DNA of 33,200 nt, from NCBI RefSeq assembly GCF_015523155.1, contig NZ_WAKW01000016.1:1-33200 (forward strand), read 5' to 3'. Below the pieces are notes generated by a model. It made no database searches. It worked only from the letters and a program-made list of their open reading frames with translations, and was not told the origin of the DNA. Numbering within the stretch: position 1 is the stretch's first letter; every line of letters begins with the position of its first letter. Position numbers and translations under genes: made by a program. Positions 25,872 to 33,200 of this stretch are shown here, one piece after another. This DNA comes from Methanothermococcus sp. GTDB lineage: Archaea; AGJL01; Methanococci; Methanococcales; Methanococcaceae.

Positions 25872-27203
25872 TTATTTCCTAAGTTTTTTCATTTTCTCTA
25901 TTCTCTTGTTTATTAAATTCAATGTTCCAATGTCTTTTCTATAAAATATATCTCCCCTTATGTGCTGTATGGCACTTTCTGCTATTTTTTCTGCTTCTTT
26001 AATATTATCTGCCACTCCAACAACTGCTGCACTTCTTGAACCAGTGGTGTATAATTTTCCATCCTTTTCATTTATAGAGGCATAATATAATATTGCACCA
26101 ATTTTTTTTATTTTGTCCTCATCAATAAATATTTCTCTGTCTTTCACTGGATTTAATGGATAGCCTTGTGGAACAACATATTTACAAACTGTTGCTTTGT
26201 TTTCAAATTCTATGTTCATTTTGTTTAATTCGCCGTTTGCTATGGCATTGCATACTTCTACAAAGTCATTTTTTAGTATAGGTAGTAGATTCATAGCTTC
26301 AGGGTCTCCAAATCTTGCATTGTATTCGATTATTTTTGGCCCATCTACTGTAAGCATGAACTGCCCATATAATATTCCTTGGTATGCCCCTACTTCTTTT
26401 TTAATGGCTTCCACTGTATTTTTCATTATTTCTTTTGCTTCGTCCAAATCATTTTCTGTTAAAAATGGTAGGTTGTGATCTGAACAGGAGTATGAACCCA
26501 TACCACCGGTGATTGGACCTTTGTCGTTTTCATATGCATGAGGGTGGTCTTGAACTGGCGGCATGAATATTATGGTTTTTCCATCGACAAAACCATGGAG
26601 TGTGAATTCAACACCTACAAGTTTTTCCTCGATTATTAATTTTCCACCACCTATGCTCTTTTCAAATATTTCCTTCGCATACTCCTTAGCCTCTTCGTTG
26701 TCCTTTAACTGCTCACCAACAACCTTTACACCTTTCCCACCTGTTAATCCAACAGGTTTAACGACGACCTCTATTCCTAAATTTGTCATTTTATCGATAA
26801 ACTCTTCCACCCCATCGTAGCTGTTGAATGCACTATACTTTAATGAACCTTTTATTTTGTATTTTTTAAAGAGATTCCTCATAAACTCTTTACTTGTTTC
26901 AATTTGTGCAGGGAGTTTTTTAGGTCCTACTGTGGGTATGCCAATTTCCCAAAGCATATCTGCAACTCCAATACCCAAAGGGGCTTCTGGACCTATCACT
27001 GCCAAATCAGGTTTTACCTCTTCTGCAAATTTTTTTATTGCATTTAAATCTGTTTCAGCATTCAATGAAACTTTTTCTGAAATTTTGGATATACCCGGGT
27101 TTTTGTTTTTCATTAATGTGTATAATTTTACAGAGTTATTTTTTTTTAGAGCTCTTGCAATAGCATGTTCTCGAGCTCCTCCACCTATTAATAAAACATC
27201 CAT
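25872..27203 (-). CDS. purD: Phosphoribosylamine-glycine ligase (GAR synthetase)
   Basis: The 443-residue ATP-grasp ligase joins phosphoribosylamine and glycine in the second step of purine synthesis. The N-terminal [18 protein letters not shown], the [14 protein letters not shown] segment (about residues 73-86), [17 protein letters not shown] (about 144-160, ATP-binding) and [17 protein letters not shown] (about 289-305, metal-binding) define the enzyme. Two ATG codons adjoin, at 27206 and 27203; I use 27203, since GGTGAT touches the first and leaves normal spacing only for the second, and M-D-V-L-L matches the usual family start. It carries one of the three non-RNA GATC sites (26477). It is divergent from the small gene at 27354 and followed by a 170-base AT-rich gap. 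Confidence 0.96.
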   Translation of the reverse strand: MDVLLIGGGAREHAIARALKKNNSVKLYTLMKNKNPGISKISEKVSLNAETDLNAIKKFAEEVKPDLAVIGPEAPLGIGVADMLWEIGIPTVGPKKLPAQIETSKEFMRNLFKKYKIKGSLKYSAFNSYDGVEEFIDKMTNLGIEVVVKPVGLTGGKGVKVVGEQLKDNEEAKEYAKEIFEKSIGGGKLIIEEKLVGVEFTLHGFVDGKTIIFMPPVQDHPHAYENDKGPITGGMGSYSCSDHNLPFLTENDLDEAKEIMKNTVEAIKKEVGAYQGILYGQFMLTVDGPKIIEYNARFGDPEAMNLLPILKNDFVEVCNAIANGELNKMNIEFENKATVCKYVVPQGYPLNPVKDREIFIDEDKIKKIGAILYYASINEKDGKLYTTGSRSAAVVGVADNIKEAEKIAESAIQHIRGDIFYRKDIGTLNLINKRIEKMKKLRK

Positions 27204-27353
27204 CATATCACCATAACTTCTTTAATTTATTTTTATTATAAATATAATAATATTAATTTTTATATTTTAATTTTATATATTTCACCACACCACAACATAA
27301 TTATTAAATATTAATTAATTATATGTATAATTATTAAAAGATACGGTGAAATC

Positions 27354-27746
27354 ATGTTAAAGAATGTTTTAAAAAAGGGAGATGCCAACGATATATTACC
27401 AATAGCCTATGCAGTGCATTTATTGGTAAATAAAGTTCCAATAGCTATGCGGTCCAAAGAAAAACCAGGGGTAAGAATTGAAAAAGGTGAGCTCGTAGAT
27501 GCCAAATATGAAGGCTATGTTCTGAAACTTGCCATTGAATTGGGAAAAACATTAAGGGTAAGTGCCACAGTAGGACCTTATGCAGGACTTCCAGTAATTG
27601 TGGTACCTATAAAAGATGGAAATGATATATTGGGGGCCATAGGGGCTGTTGATATAACTGCTGGAATATTTGAAGAAATACTATCACTCTCAAGACGACC
27701 AGAATTATCCAAATTCTTGCCTGATGAGGCTTATCCAAAAATCTAA
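27354..27746 (+). CDS. Small conserved methanogen protein (possibly DUF2111)
   Basis: This 130-residue cytoplasmic protein has no signal or membrane segment. A central alpha/beta part looks like a compact ligand-binding fold: KLAIELGKTLRVSATVGPYA (about residues 59-78), GLPVIVVPIKDGNDILGAIG (about 79-98) and AVDITAGIFEEI. The arrangement of a conserved VGPYAG turn followed by two beta strands recalls a GAF/roadblock-like sensor, but this is only an impression. I think it matches a family of unknown function found in methanogens next to the gene that follows here (80 bases downstream, same strand). The ATG follows CGGTGAAATC. No function is assigned. Confidence 0.6.
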   Translation: MLKNVLKKGDANDILPIAYAVHLLVNKVPIAMRSKEKPGVRIEKGELVDAKYEGYVLKLAIELGKTLRVSATVGPYAGLPVIVVPIKDGNDILGAIGAVDITAGIFEEILSLSRRPELSKFLPDEAYPKI

Positions 27747-27825
27747 AAAAATTATAAAATAAATAAAATATTTTATATTATAATTACTAACTCATAATTA
27801 GTTTCTACAATATTACGGTGATAAT

Positions 27826-28263
27826 GTGAAAAAAGTATTCATTTACCCGCCAAACAGTCTTATATTGGGAGATTTAGTGGAAAGATTTGGACACAAACCC
27901 TTGATGTTAAACAATGTAATCGGCGAAAAAGTAAGAACTGCGGAAATTGACAGCCCACCTTTAAATATGACTGATGAAGACCCTAAAAAAGGGCTTAAAT
28001 ATGCTGCAATTGAAGTTCCATCGGGAGTTAGGGGAAGAATGTCTTTGATAGGTCCATTGATTGAAGAGGCTGATGCTGCAATTATTATGAATGAGGCTCC
28101 CATTGCCTTTGGATGTGTAGGATGTGCAAGAACAAATGAGCTCTCAAAATACCTTATAAGAAGAAGAGAAATACCAAGGTTAAATTTAATATATCCAAAG
28201 AATGAGGAAGAGGCAAAGGTTGTAGTTCAAAAAATAGCTTCATTTTTGAAGGAGCTCGAATAA
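27826..28263 (+). CDS. Probable methanogenesis marker protein 5
   Basis: The 145-residue cytoplasmic protein begins [21 protein letters not shown]. It has a middle block [20 protein letters not shown] (about residues 61-80) and a cysteine pair in FGCVGCART (about 95-103) that could bind metal or form a redox-active pair. From memory these features fit the family called methanogenesis marker protein 5, present in nearly all methanogens and of unproven function. The start is a GTG, fixed by ACGGTGATAAT just before it. It is 79 bases downstream of the preceding small gene, which is also methanogen-conserved, so a shared role is plausible. The main uncertainty is the family number, not that it is a real gene. 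Confidence 0.65.
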   Translation: MKKVFIYPPNSLILGDLVERFGHKPLMLNNVIGEKVRTAEIDSPPLNMTDEDPKKGLKYAAIEVPSGVRGRMSLIGPLIEEADAAIIMNEAPIAFGCVGCARTNELSKYLIRRREIPRLNLIYPKNEEEAKVVVQKIASFLKELE

Positions 28264-28391
28264 TATTTTTTAATGATTATATCTTATTTTAATTTTTTTA
28301 GATTGGTTTTTAGATAAAATATTTTATATTTTCAATTATATAGTTTTACAGTTTTTTATTATAATATTTAATAAATTAACAAGGTGGTTGT

Positions 28392-29576
28392 ATGATTGTA
28401 AATGCAGATTTACACATTCACTCAAAATTTGCAAAGGGAACATCTAAGTATATGGATATTGAGCACATAATAAAATATGGAAGATTAAAAGGGCTTGATA
28501 TTATTGGGACTGGGGATTGTCTTCATCCAAAACATCTTGAAGAGATTAAAAAATACAAGAATAACAACCATTTGCTTTTAACCACTGAAATAGAAGATAA
28601 AAACCGTGTTCATCATCTTGTTTTTTTGCCAAATATATCAAAAGCTGAGGAACTAAGAACTACCTTAAAAAAATACTCCAAAAACATTGATACAGAGGGA
28701 AGACCAAGGGTTGTTTTAAATGGTAAAGAACTTTTTGAAATAGTTAAAGAAGTTGGGGGACTTATTGGACCAGCACATGCATTCACACCATACACTAGTT
28801 TATATAAATCTTTTAATTCAATATATGAGTGCTATGAAAAGAAACCAGATTTTGTAGAACTTGGATTATCCGCAGACACAGATATGGGTGATATGGTAGA
28901 GGAACTTAGAGATATCCCATTTTTAAGCAATTCTGATGCTCATTCTTACCACCCCCATAGATTGGGAAGAGAATTTAATCAAATTAAAATAGGCAATGTT
29001 GGGAACCTTGAAGAAAATTTTGAAGAGGTAAAAAAAGCTATAAAAAATAATAAAATCACTGCAAATTATGGTATTGACCCAGCACTTGGAAAGTACCATT
29101 TAACGGCATGTTCAAACTGCTATTTAAGATACCATATTAAAGATGCTGAAAAATTAAACTTTAAATGCGCTGAATGCGGTGGAAGAATTAAAAAGGGAGT
29201 GCATGACAGAACTTTGGAATTATCAAAGGATAAGAAAATTATTCATCCAGATTTTAGACCCCCATATTATAAGATAATTCCTCTATCTCAAATAATATCC
29301 CTTTCAATTGGGAAAAACATAGGAACAAAAGTGGTAGATTCGCTTTGGAGGAAGTATATCGATACATACCACAATGAGATTAATATTCTTACAAATGTTG
29401 ATATATCGGATTTAACAAAAATAAACGAGAAAGTTGGGAAGACAATTGATTTGTTTAGAAGAAATAAAATATATATTTATCCAGGAGGTGGCGGAGAATA
29501 TGGAAAGATAATGAAAACTCCACCAAAAATAAGATGGTATAACCCCAAATTAACACTGGATAGTTGGATAAAATAA
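28392..29576 (+). CDS. Endonuclease Q (PHP-family phosphoesterase with zinc ribbon)
   Basis: The 394-residue protein has a PHP phosphoesterase domain with the usual metal-binding motifs: DLHIHSKFAKG (residues 6-16), GTGDCLHP (about 40-47), TTEIED near 64-69 and LSNSDAHSYHPHRLGRE (about 178-194). A zinc ribbon follows at about 239-265 (CSNCYLRYH, then CAECGGRIKKG). This layout is that of endonuclease Q, described first in Pyrococcus, which nicks DNA 5' of deaminated bases (uracil, hypoxanthine, xanthine) and abasic sites. It thus gives an alternative to uracil-DNA glycosylase repair in archaea and a few bacteria. The ATG follows AAGGTGGTTGT. The function is transferred by homology; no partner repair gene lies nearby. 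Confidence 0.88.
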   Translation: MIVNADLHIHSKFAKGTSKYMDIEHIIKYGRLKGLDIIGTGDCLHPKHLEEIKKYKNNNHLLLTTEIEDKNRVHHLVFLPNISKAEELRTTLKKYSKNIDTEGRPRVVLNGKELFEIVKEVGGLIGPAHAFTPYTSLYKSFNSIYECYEKKPDFVELGLSADTDMGDMVEELRDIPFLSNSDAHSYHPHRLGREFNQIKIGNVGNLEENFEEVKKAIKNNKITANYGIDPALGKYHLTACSNCYLRYHIKDAEKLNFKCAECGGRIKKGVHDRTLELSKDKKIIHPDFRPPYYKIIPLSQIISLSIGKNIGTKVVDSLWRKYIDTYHNEINILTNVDISDLTKINEKVGKTIDLFRRNKIYIYPGGGGEYGKIMKTPPKIRWYNPKLTLDSWIK

Positions 29577-29649
29577 AAATAAATAGATATTAAAATAAAT
29601 AGAAATAATAGGCATATAGAAATTAAGCAAAACGATATTGGGGTAAATA

Positions 29650-30879
29650 ATGAGTAATATAAAATATACAATGGGAGATGATGGCAAAGTAAATCCGATG
29701 GAAATTGTAATAATTTTGTGGATTACTATATTTGTAACAATGCTTGGTATTGGGTTGATAGCTCCGCTTATGTCAATTTATGCCAAAGAATTGGGGGCAT
29801 CAAATTTTGAAATAGGTATTATTTTTGGTTCTTTTGCAATTGCAAGAACCATAGCCCAAATTCCTATTGGAAGTTTATCCGATAAATACGGTAAAAAAAT
29901 ATTCATTTTAATAGGAACATTTTTTTATGGTATTTTTACATTGATGTATGCTTTTATAAATTCTGTAAGTGGATTGTTATTAGTCAGGTTATTTAATGGA
30001 GCATTTTCTTCGTTTATAACCCCTGTTGCTGGTGCATATGTTGCCACCATTGCTCCAAGGGAAAAACTTGGAGAATATATGGGTATATTTAATTCTTCAA
30101 TAAGTGTTGGATTTGCTATGGGTCCTCTTATAGGAGGTTTTCTTGCGGAGTGGTATGGTATAAAAACGCCTTTTTATTTTTGCGGAGCTCTGGCGTTCCT
30201 TGCATTTTTAATTAGTTATTTTAAATTAAAAAATGTAGTGGTTGATAGCAATGGAAAATGGAAATATATTTCAGAATGTATTGTTAGGAAGGAGGTTGAA
30301 TTTAGTAAAAGTATATTATCTTTTGAATTTTTAAAAAATAGATATTTTTTAATATCATATATAATAAATACAGCATATATGGCAGTTAATGCAGGCATAA
30401 TAGGATATTTAGCAGTTTATGCTTCAAATTATAATATTGGAATAGCCTATGTTGGATTTTTAATAGCTTCCACAAACTTAGTCATGGGGACCCTTCAAAG
30501 AAAATTTGGAAGAATTTATGATAAAGTAGGAAACTCTGTTATATATATTGGATTAATAATTGGGGGTTTTGGAGTTTATGCTCTTTCCATATCTAACTCC
30601 CCCATAAGTATGTTTATATCCTTAGTGGTAATGGCTCTTGGGGGTGCAATGTACGTTCCTGCCATAAATGCATTAGCTATGAATGATATACCTCATTATA
30701 AAAAGGGAGGAGCTATGGGATTTTTTACAACCAGCTTAAACATCGGAATGTTTATTGGTGCGGTGGTTCTTGGATTTATTGCCGATTATGTGGGATTGTC
30801 CAATATGTATAAATTTTCTGCTGTAATTTTATGTGGAGTATGTATTGGAGCATATATTGCCATGAGAAAAAGGATATAA
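29650..30879 (+). CDS. Major facilitator superfamily transporter
   Basis: The 409-residue membrane protein has about twelve hydrophobic helices in two halves with a charged central loop (about residues 195-222). The loop after helix 2 reads [13 protein letters not shown] (about 76-88), the classic MFS GxLaDrxGrr motif, and [20 protein letters not shown] (about 148-167) resembles the helix-5 antiporter motif of drug/proton exporters. A drug or metabolite efflux role is therefore plausible, but the substrate is unknown. The short N-terminal tail is cytoplasmic. The ribosome binding site is weak (TTGGGGTAAATA). Its stop lies 10 bases before the pcm start codon, so the two are probably co-transcribed. 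Confidence 0.9.
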   Translation: MSNIKYTMGDDGKVNPMEIVIILWITIFVTMLGIGLIAPLMSIYAKELGASNFEIGIIFGSFAIARTIAQIPIGSLSDKYGKKIFILIGTFFYGIFTLMYAFINSVSGLLLVRLFNGAFSSFITPVAGAYVATIAPREKLGEYMGIFNSSISVGFAMGPLIGGFLAEWYGIKTPFYFCGALAFLAFLISYFKLKNVVVDSNGKWKYISECIVRKEVEFSKSILSFEFLKNRYFLISYIINTAYMAVNAGIIGYLAVYASNYNIGIAYVGFLIASTNLVMGTLQRKFGRIYDKVGNSVIYIGLIIGGFGVYALSISNSPISMFISLVVMALGGAMYVPAINALAMNDIPHYKKGGAMGFFTTSLNIGMFIGAVVLGFIADYVGLSNMYKFSAVILCGVCIGAYIAMRKRI

Positions 30880-30889
30880 AGGTGATTTT

Positions 30890-31540
30890 ATGGTGATATC
30901 AAAAATGATTCCAATAGTGGAGAGGTTAATGAATGAAGGATATATAAAAAATAACAAAGTAGCCGAGGCCCTTCTAAAAGTTCCGAGGGAGAAGTTTGTT
31001 CCAAAGGAGCTCAGGGATTACGCATATATTGACACACCCTTAAACATTGGTTATGGCCAAACTATTTCAGCCATTCACATGGTTGCCATAATGTGTGAAG
31101 CCCTTGATTTAAAAGAAGGTCATAAGGTTCTTGAAGTTGGAACAGGTTCTGGTTATCATGCCGCAGTTGTGGCCGAGATTGTTGGAAAAAATGGGCAGGT
31201 GGTAACAATAGAAAGAATACCTAAACTGGCTGAAAAAGCTGAAAATGTGTTGAGAGAATTGGGGTATGATAATGTGATAGTAATTTGTGGAGATGGAACA
31301 TTGGGGTATGAACCCCTTGCACCCTATGATAGAATATATATAACCGCAGCAGGTCCGGATATTCCAAAACCTTTAATTGAACAGTTGAAAGATAATGGAA
31401 AACTTGTAGCTCCAGTTGGTCAATATATTCAGAATTTAATAGTGGTGGAGAAAAAAGGTAAAAAATTAATAAGGAGAAACATAGGAGAAGTAGCGTTTGT
31501 ACCATTAGTTGGAGAGGAAGGGTGGCATATTGAAGAATAA
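30890..31540 (+). CDS. pcm: Protein-L-isoaspartate O-methyltransferase
   Basis: The 216-residue enzyme methylates L-isoaspartyl residues in damaged proteins with S-adenosylmethionine, starting their repair to aspartate. [20 protein letters not shown] (about residues 45-64) is the substrate-loop signature of the family, [18 protein letters not shown] (about 80-97) is the SAM-binding motif I, and [16 protein letters not shown] (about 162-177) is the later conserved segment. The length is normal. The ATG follows AAGGTGATTTT. It lies 10 bases after the MFS gene, an arrangement with no evident functional link. Confidence 0.96.
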   Translation: MVISKMIPIVERLMNEGYIKNNKVAEALLKVPREKFVPKELRDYAYIDTPLNIGYGQTISAIHMVAIMCEALDLKEGHKVLEVGTGSGYHAAVVAEIVGKNGQVVTIERIPKLAEKAENVLRELGYDNVIVICGDGTLGYEPLAPYDRIYITAAGPDIPKPLIEQLKDNGKLVAPVGQYIQNLIVVEKKGKKLIRRNIGEVAFVPLVGEEGWHIEE

Positions 31541-31694
31541 GGCGGATTATTATCATAATTATAAAATTAATAATTAATAAATTAATATAAATTAATAGAT
31601 TAATTTCGATAATGTTAAATATATAAAAAATAATTAAAATGAATATTAAAAATTATATTAAAAATTATAACATATAAAATAAAGAGGTATAATT

Positions 31695-32594
31695 ATGAAA
31701 AAAATCGGAACTGAACTTTTAAAAAGAGGATTTGCAAAAATGGTAAAGCATGGAGTTGTAATGGATGTTACAAATGTTGAACAGGCACAAATTGCTGAGG
31801 ATGCAGGAGCTACTGCGGTAATGGCTTTGGAAAGAGTTCCAGCAGATATAAGAGCTCAAGGTGGAGTAGCAAGAATGTCAGACCCTGAAATGATATTGGA
31901 GATAAAAGATGCTGTGTCAATTCCTGTAATGGCTAAGGCAAGAATAGGTCATTTTGTTGAAGCTCAGGTTTTAGAGGCAATTGGCGTTGATATGATTGAT
32001 GAGAGTGAGGTATTAACCCCTGCTGATGAAGTAAATCATATCGATAAAAAAGCATTTAAAGTTCCATTTGTATGCGGTGCGAGAAATCTTGGAGAGGCAT
32101 TAAGAAGAATTGATGAAGGAGCTGCAATGATAAGAACAAAAGGAGAAGCTGGAACAGGAAATGTTGTTGAAGCTGTAAAACACATGAGGGCAGTAAATGA
32201 AGGTATTGCAAGAGTTGTTGGATACTATGAAATGGGTCTTGATAGGGAGCTCGTCCAAATGGCAAGAAATGAATTGAAGGTTCCATTGGATTTGGTATAT
32301 GAAGTGGCAAAATTAAAAAGATTGCCAGTAGTTAATTTCGCAGCAGGGGGTATTGCAACACCAGCTGATGCGGCATTGATGATGCAGATGGGATGCGATG
32401 GTATATTTGTAGGTTCTGGTATTTTTAAGTCAGGAAATCCTGAAGAGAGAGCAAAAGCAATTGTTGAGGCAACATACAATTATGATAAGCCTGATGTAAT
32501 AGCAGAAGTCAGCAAAAACCTTGGAGAAGCCATGGTTGGAATTAACATTGAGGACATTCCAGAGAAGGAACTCCTTGCAAAAAGAGGAGATTAA
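31695..32594 (+). CDS. pdxS: Pyridoxal 5'-phosphate synthase, lyase subunit
   Basis: The 299-residue TIM-barrel enzyme makes PLP directly from ribose 5-phosphate, glyceraldehyde 3-phosphate and ammonia in the DXP-independent pathway. Asp24 (VVMDVTN), the imine-forming Lys81 (VMAKARIGH) and Lys149 ([10 protein letters not shown]) are in place. It forms a dodecamer and needs the glutaminase PdxT for ammonia; no pdxT is in this window. The sequence is very typical, with a somewhat richer codon choice than its neighbours, as expected of a well-expressed gene. The ATG follows AGAGGTATAATT. The tRNA/5S operon follows after 120 bases. Confidence 0.98.
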   Translation: MKKIGTELLKRGFAKMVKHGVVMDVTNVEQAQIAEDAGATAVMALERVPADIRAQGGVARMSDPEMILEIKDAVSIPVMAKARIGHFVEAQVLEAIGVDMIDESEVLTPADEVNHIDKKAFKVPFVCGARNLGEALRRIDEGAAMIRTKGEAGTGNVVEAVKHMRAVNEGIARVVGYYEMGLDRELVQMARNELKVPLDLVYEVAKLKRLPVVNFAAGGIATPADAALMMQMGCDGIFVGSGIFKSGNPEERAKAIVEATYNYDKPDVIAEVSKNLGEAMVGINIEDIPEKELLAKRGD

Positions 32595-32669
32595 ACTTAT
32601 ATATTTTTATTATTTTATTATATATTTTTTATTTTTAATTACACTCATCAATTTAAATTATTAAAACCG

Positions 32670-32706
32670 AAAGGTTTATATAGTAGAAGGGTATTATTCA
32701 GTTTGC
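32670..32706 (+). promoter_or_regulatory. Promoter of the tRNA/5S operon
   Basis: CCGAAAGGTTTATATA (about 32668-32682) is a BRE plus box A as in methanococcal stable-RNA promoters. It is followed 22 bases later by TTGCAAAC (32703-32710), which matches the box B/initiation region (TGC); the start is expected at about 32705, roughly ten bases before tRNA-Thr. Confidence 0.85.
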
Positions 32707-32715
32707 AAACAAAAT

Positions 32716-32789
32716 GCCTCGGTGGCTCAGCCTGGTAGAGCGCCTGACTTGTAATCAGGTGGTCGGGGGTTCGAATCCCCCCCGGGGCT
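32716..32789 (+). tRNA. tRNA-Thr (anticodon TGT)
   Basis: The acceptor stem GCCTCGG pairs with CCGGGGC (32782-32788), the anticodon loop is CTTGTAA with TGT at 32750-32752, and the T arm is GGGGG-TTCGAAT-CCCCC. The discriminator is T, as usual for archaeal tRNA-Thr. CCA is not encoded. First gene of the operon; no intron. Confidence 0.97.
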
Positions 32790-32811
32790 TGATGTTTCAG
32801 AATGTTTAATA

Positions 32812-32889
32812 GGGCCTGTGGGGTAGCCTGGTCCATCCTTTGGGATTTGGGATCCTGAGACTCCAGTTCAAATCTGGGCAGGCCCACCA
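32812..32889 (+). tRNA. tRNA-Pro (anticodon TGG)
   Basis: The acceptor stem GGGCCTG pairs perfectly with CAGGCCC (32879-32885), followed by A and an encoded CCA (32887-32889). The anticodon TGG is at 32848-32850, in a loop whose stem has two G-U pairs. The T loop is TTCAAAT. Of the four tRNAs here only this one encodes its CCA end. It contains a GATC at 32851-32854. Confidence 0.95.
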
Positions 32890-32911
32890 TTTGTTATTTA
32901 ATTAATCTTAC

Positions 32912-32985
32912 CCGGCGGTAGTTCAGCGTGGTAGAACGGCGGACTGTAGATCCGCATGTCGCTGGTTCAAATCCGGCCCGCCGGA
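32912..32985 (+). tRNA. tRNA-Tyr (anticodon GTA)
   Basis: The acceptor stem CCGGCGG pairs with CCGCCGG (32978-32984), giving the C1-G72 pair that marks archaeal tRNA-Tyr, with discriminator A. The anticodon GTA is at 32946-32948 in loop CTGTAGA with stem GCGGA/TCCGC. The T arm is GCTGG-TTCAAAT-CCGGC. CCA is not encoded and there is no intron. Confidence 0.97.
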
Positions 32986-32993
32986 CTACAATT

Positions 32994-33067
32994 GGGCCCG
33001 TAGCTTAGTCTGGTAGAGCGTCTGGCTTTTAACCAGGCGGTCGAGGGTTCGAATCCCTTCGGGCCCG
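32994..33067 (+). tRNA. tRNA-Lys (anticodon TTT)
   Basis: The acceptor stem GGGCCCG pairs with CGGGCCC (33060-33066), and the discriminator is G, as usual for archaeal tRNA-Lys. The anticodon TTT is at 33028-33030 in loop CTTTTAA. The T arm is GAGGG-TTCGAAT-CCCTT. CCA is not encoded. It is 21 bases upstream of the 5S rRNA. Confidence 0.97.
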
Positions 33068-33088
33068 CTACAATTAACATTTTTGACA

Positions 33089-33200
33089 TGACGGTCATAG
33101 CGGAGGTGCCACATCCGATCCCGTTCCGATCTCGGAAATTAAGCCCTCCAGCGATACCCTAAGTACTGCCTTTTGGTGGGAACAGGGTGACGCCGTCAGC
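33089..33200 (+). rRNA. 5S rRNA (3' end at or just beyond the window edge)
   Basis: The 5' end TGACGGTCATAGCGGAGG and the core CCGATCCCGTTCCGATCTCG and AAGCCCTCCAGCG are archaeal 5S rRNA. Helix I closes as TGACGG (33089-33094) with CCGTCA (33193-33198), so nearly all of the molecule is present and at most a few 3' bases are missing. It is linked to tRNA genes rather than to 16S and 23S rRNA, as in the extra 5S gene of the tRNA operon known from Methanococcus vannielii. Confidence 0.95.

Noticed and set aside
32648-32890. 80-codon minus-strand frame over the stable-RNA operon
   Set aside because: It lies across tRNA-Thr, tRNA-Pro and their promoter; its open length is due to the GC-rich RNA genes.
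1-33200. CRISPR array, insertion sequence, prophage or integrated element
   Set aside because: I found no long repeats with spacers, no transposase or integrase, no terminal inverted repeats and no tRNA-linked attachment duplication.

Overview
The window is chromosomal DNA from a hydrogenotrophic methanogen of the order Methanococcales (Methanococcus or Methanothermococcus type; the species cannot be fixed from this alone). It has about one third G+C, ribosome binding sites of the GGTGAT/GGTGAAATC kind, and BRE/TATA promoters such as CCGAAAGGTTTATATA. Its gene content is archaeal and methanogen-like: a relative of the H2-forming methylene-H4MPT dehydrogenase, archaeal split glutamate synthase with an FrhB-like subunit, PurP, Alba, endonuclease Q, a probable methanogenesis marker protein, and a prepilin with a QxxxE class III signal peptide. 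Coding density is about 90% and no gene-free stretch exceeds 300 bases. I see no transposon, prophage, CRISPR array or other sign of an accessory island.

Layout. 1-694: 3' part of an Hmd-paralogue gene broken by a single-base frameshift in a C6 run. 772-3459 (minus): glycyl-tRNA synthetase and a CitG/MdcB-like protein. 3618-6864 (minus): a three-gene unit of GbsR/MarR-type regulator, half-size RND/MMPL permease and cell-surface CARDB-type protein, with a promoter and a palindrome upstream. 7088-7705: GfcR-type regulator. 7893-12694: a four-gene glutamate synthase set (glutaminase, FMN/Fe-S synthase, GXGXG subunit, FrhB-like putative F420 subunit). 12762-16341: RraA-like protein, a MoeA fused to a periplasmic-binding-protein-like domain, and an ADP-ribosylglycohydrolase. 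16507-18883: a tight three-gene surface/pilin cluster. 18952-20335 (minus): coaD and an auxin-efflux-type carrier. 20501-21631: two neighbouring FKBP prolyl isomerases, one cytosolic and one predicted lipoprotein. 21764-27203: purP, a 60-residue coiled-coil protein, Alba, hemC, a class V aminotransferase and purD. 27354-32594: two small methanogen proteins, endonuclease Q, an MFS transporter, pcm and pdxS. 32670-33200: a tRNA-Thr, tRNA-Pro, tRNA-Tyr, tRNA-Lys, 5S rRNA operon with a textbook methanococcal promoter.

Most genes are housekeeping: purine synthesis (purP, purD), early tetrapyrrole synthesis (hemC), PLP synthesis (pdxS), CoA synthesis (coaD), nitrogen assimilation (glutamate synthase) and molybdopterin metabolism (moeA). 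The strongest unexplained signal belongs to the DNA as a whole rather than to any gene. The palindrome GAGCTC occurs 33 times by my count against roughly 3 expected, in all three reading frames, while GATC occurs only 3 times outside the RNA genes against roughly 100 expected. The other items worth a second look are the duplicated and frameshifted Hmd paralogue, the palindrome in front of the GbsR-RND-CARDB unit, and the paired FKBPs.
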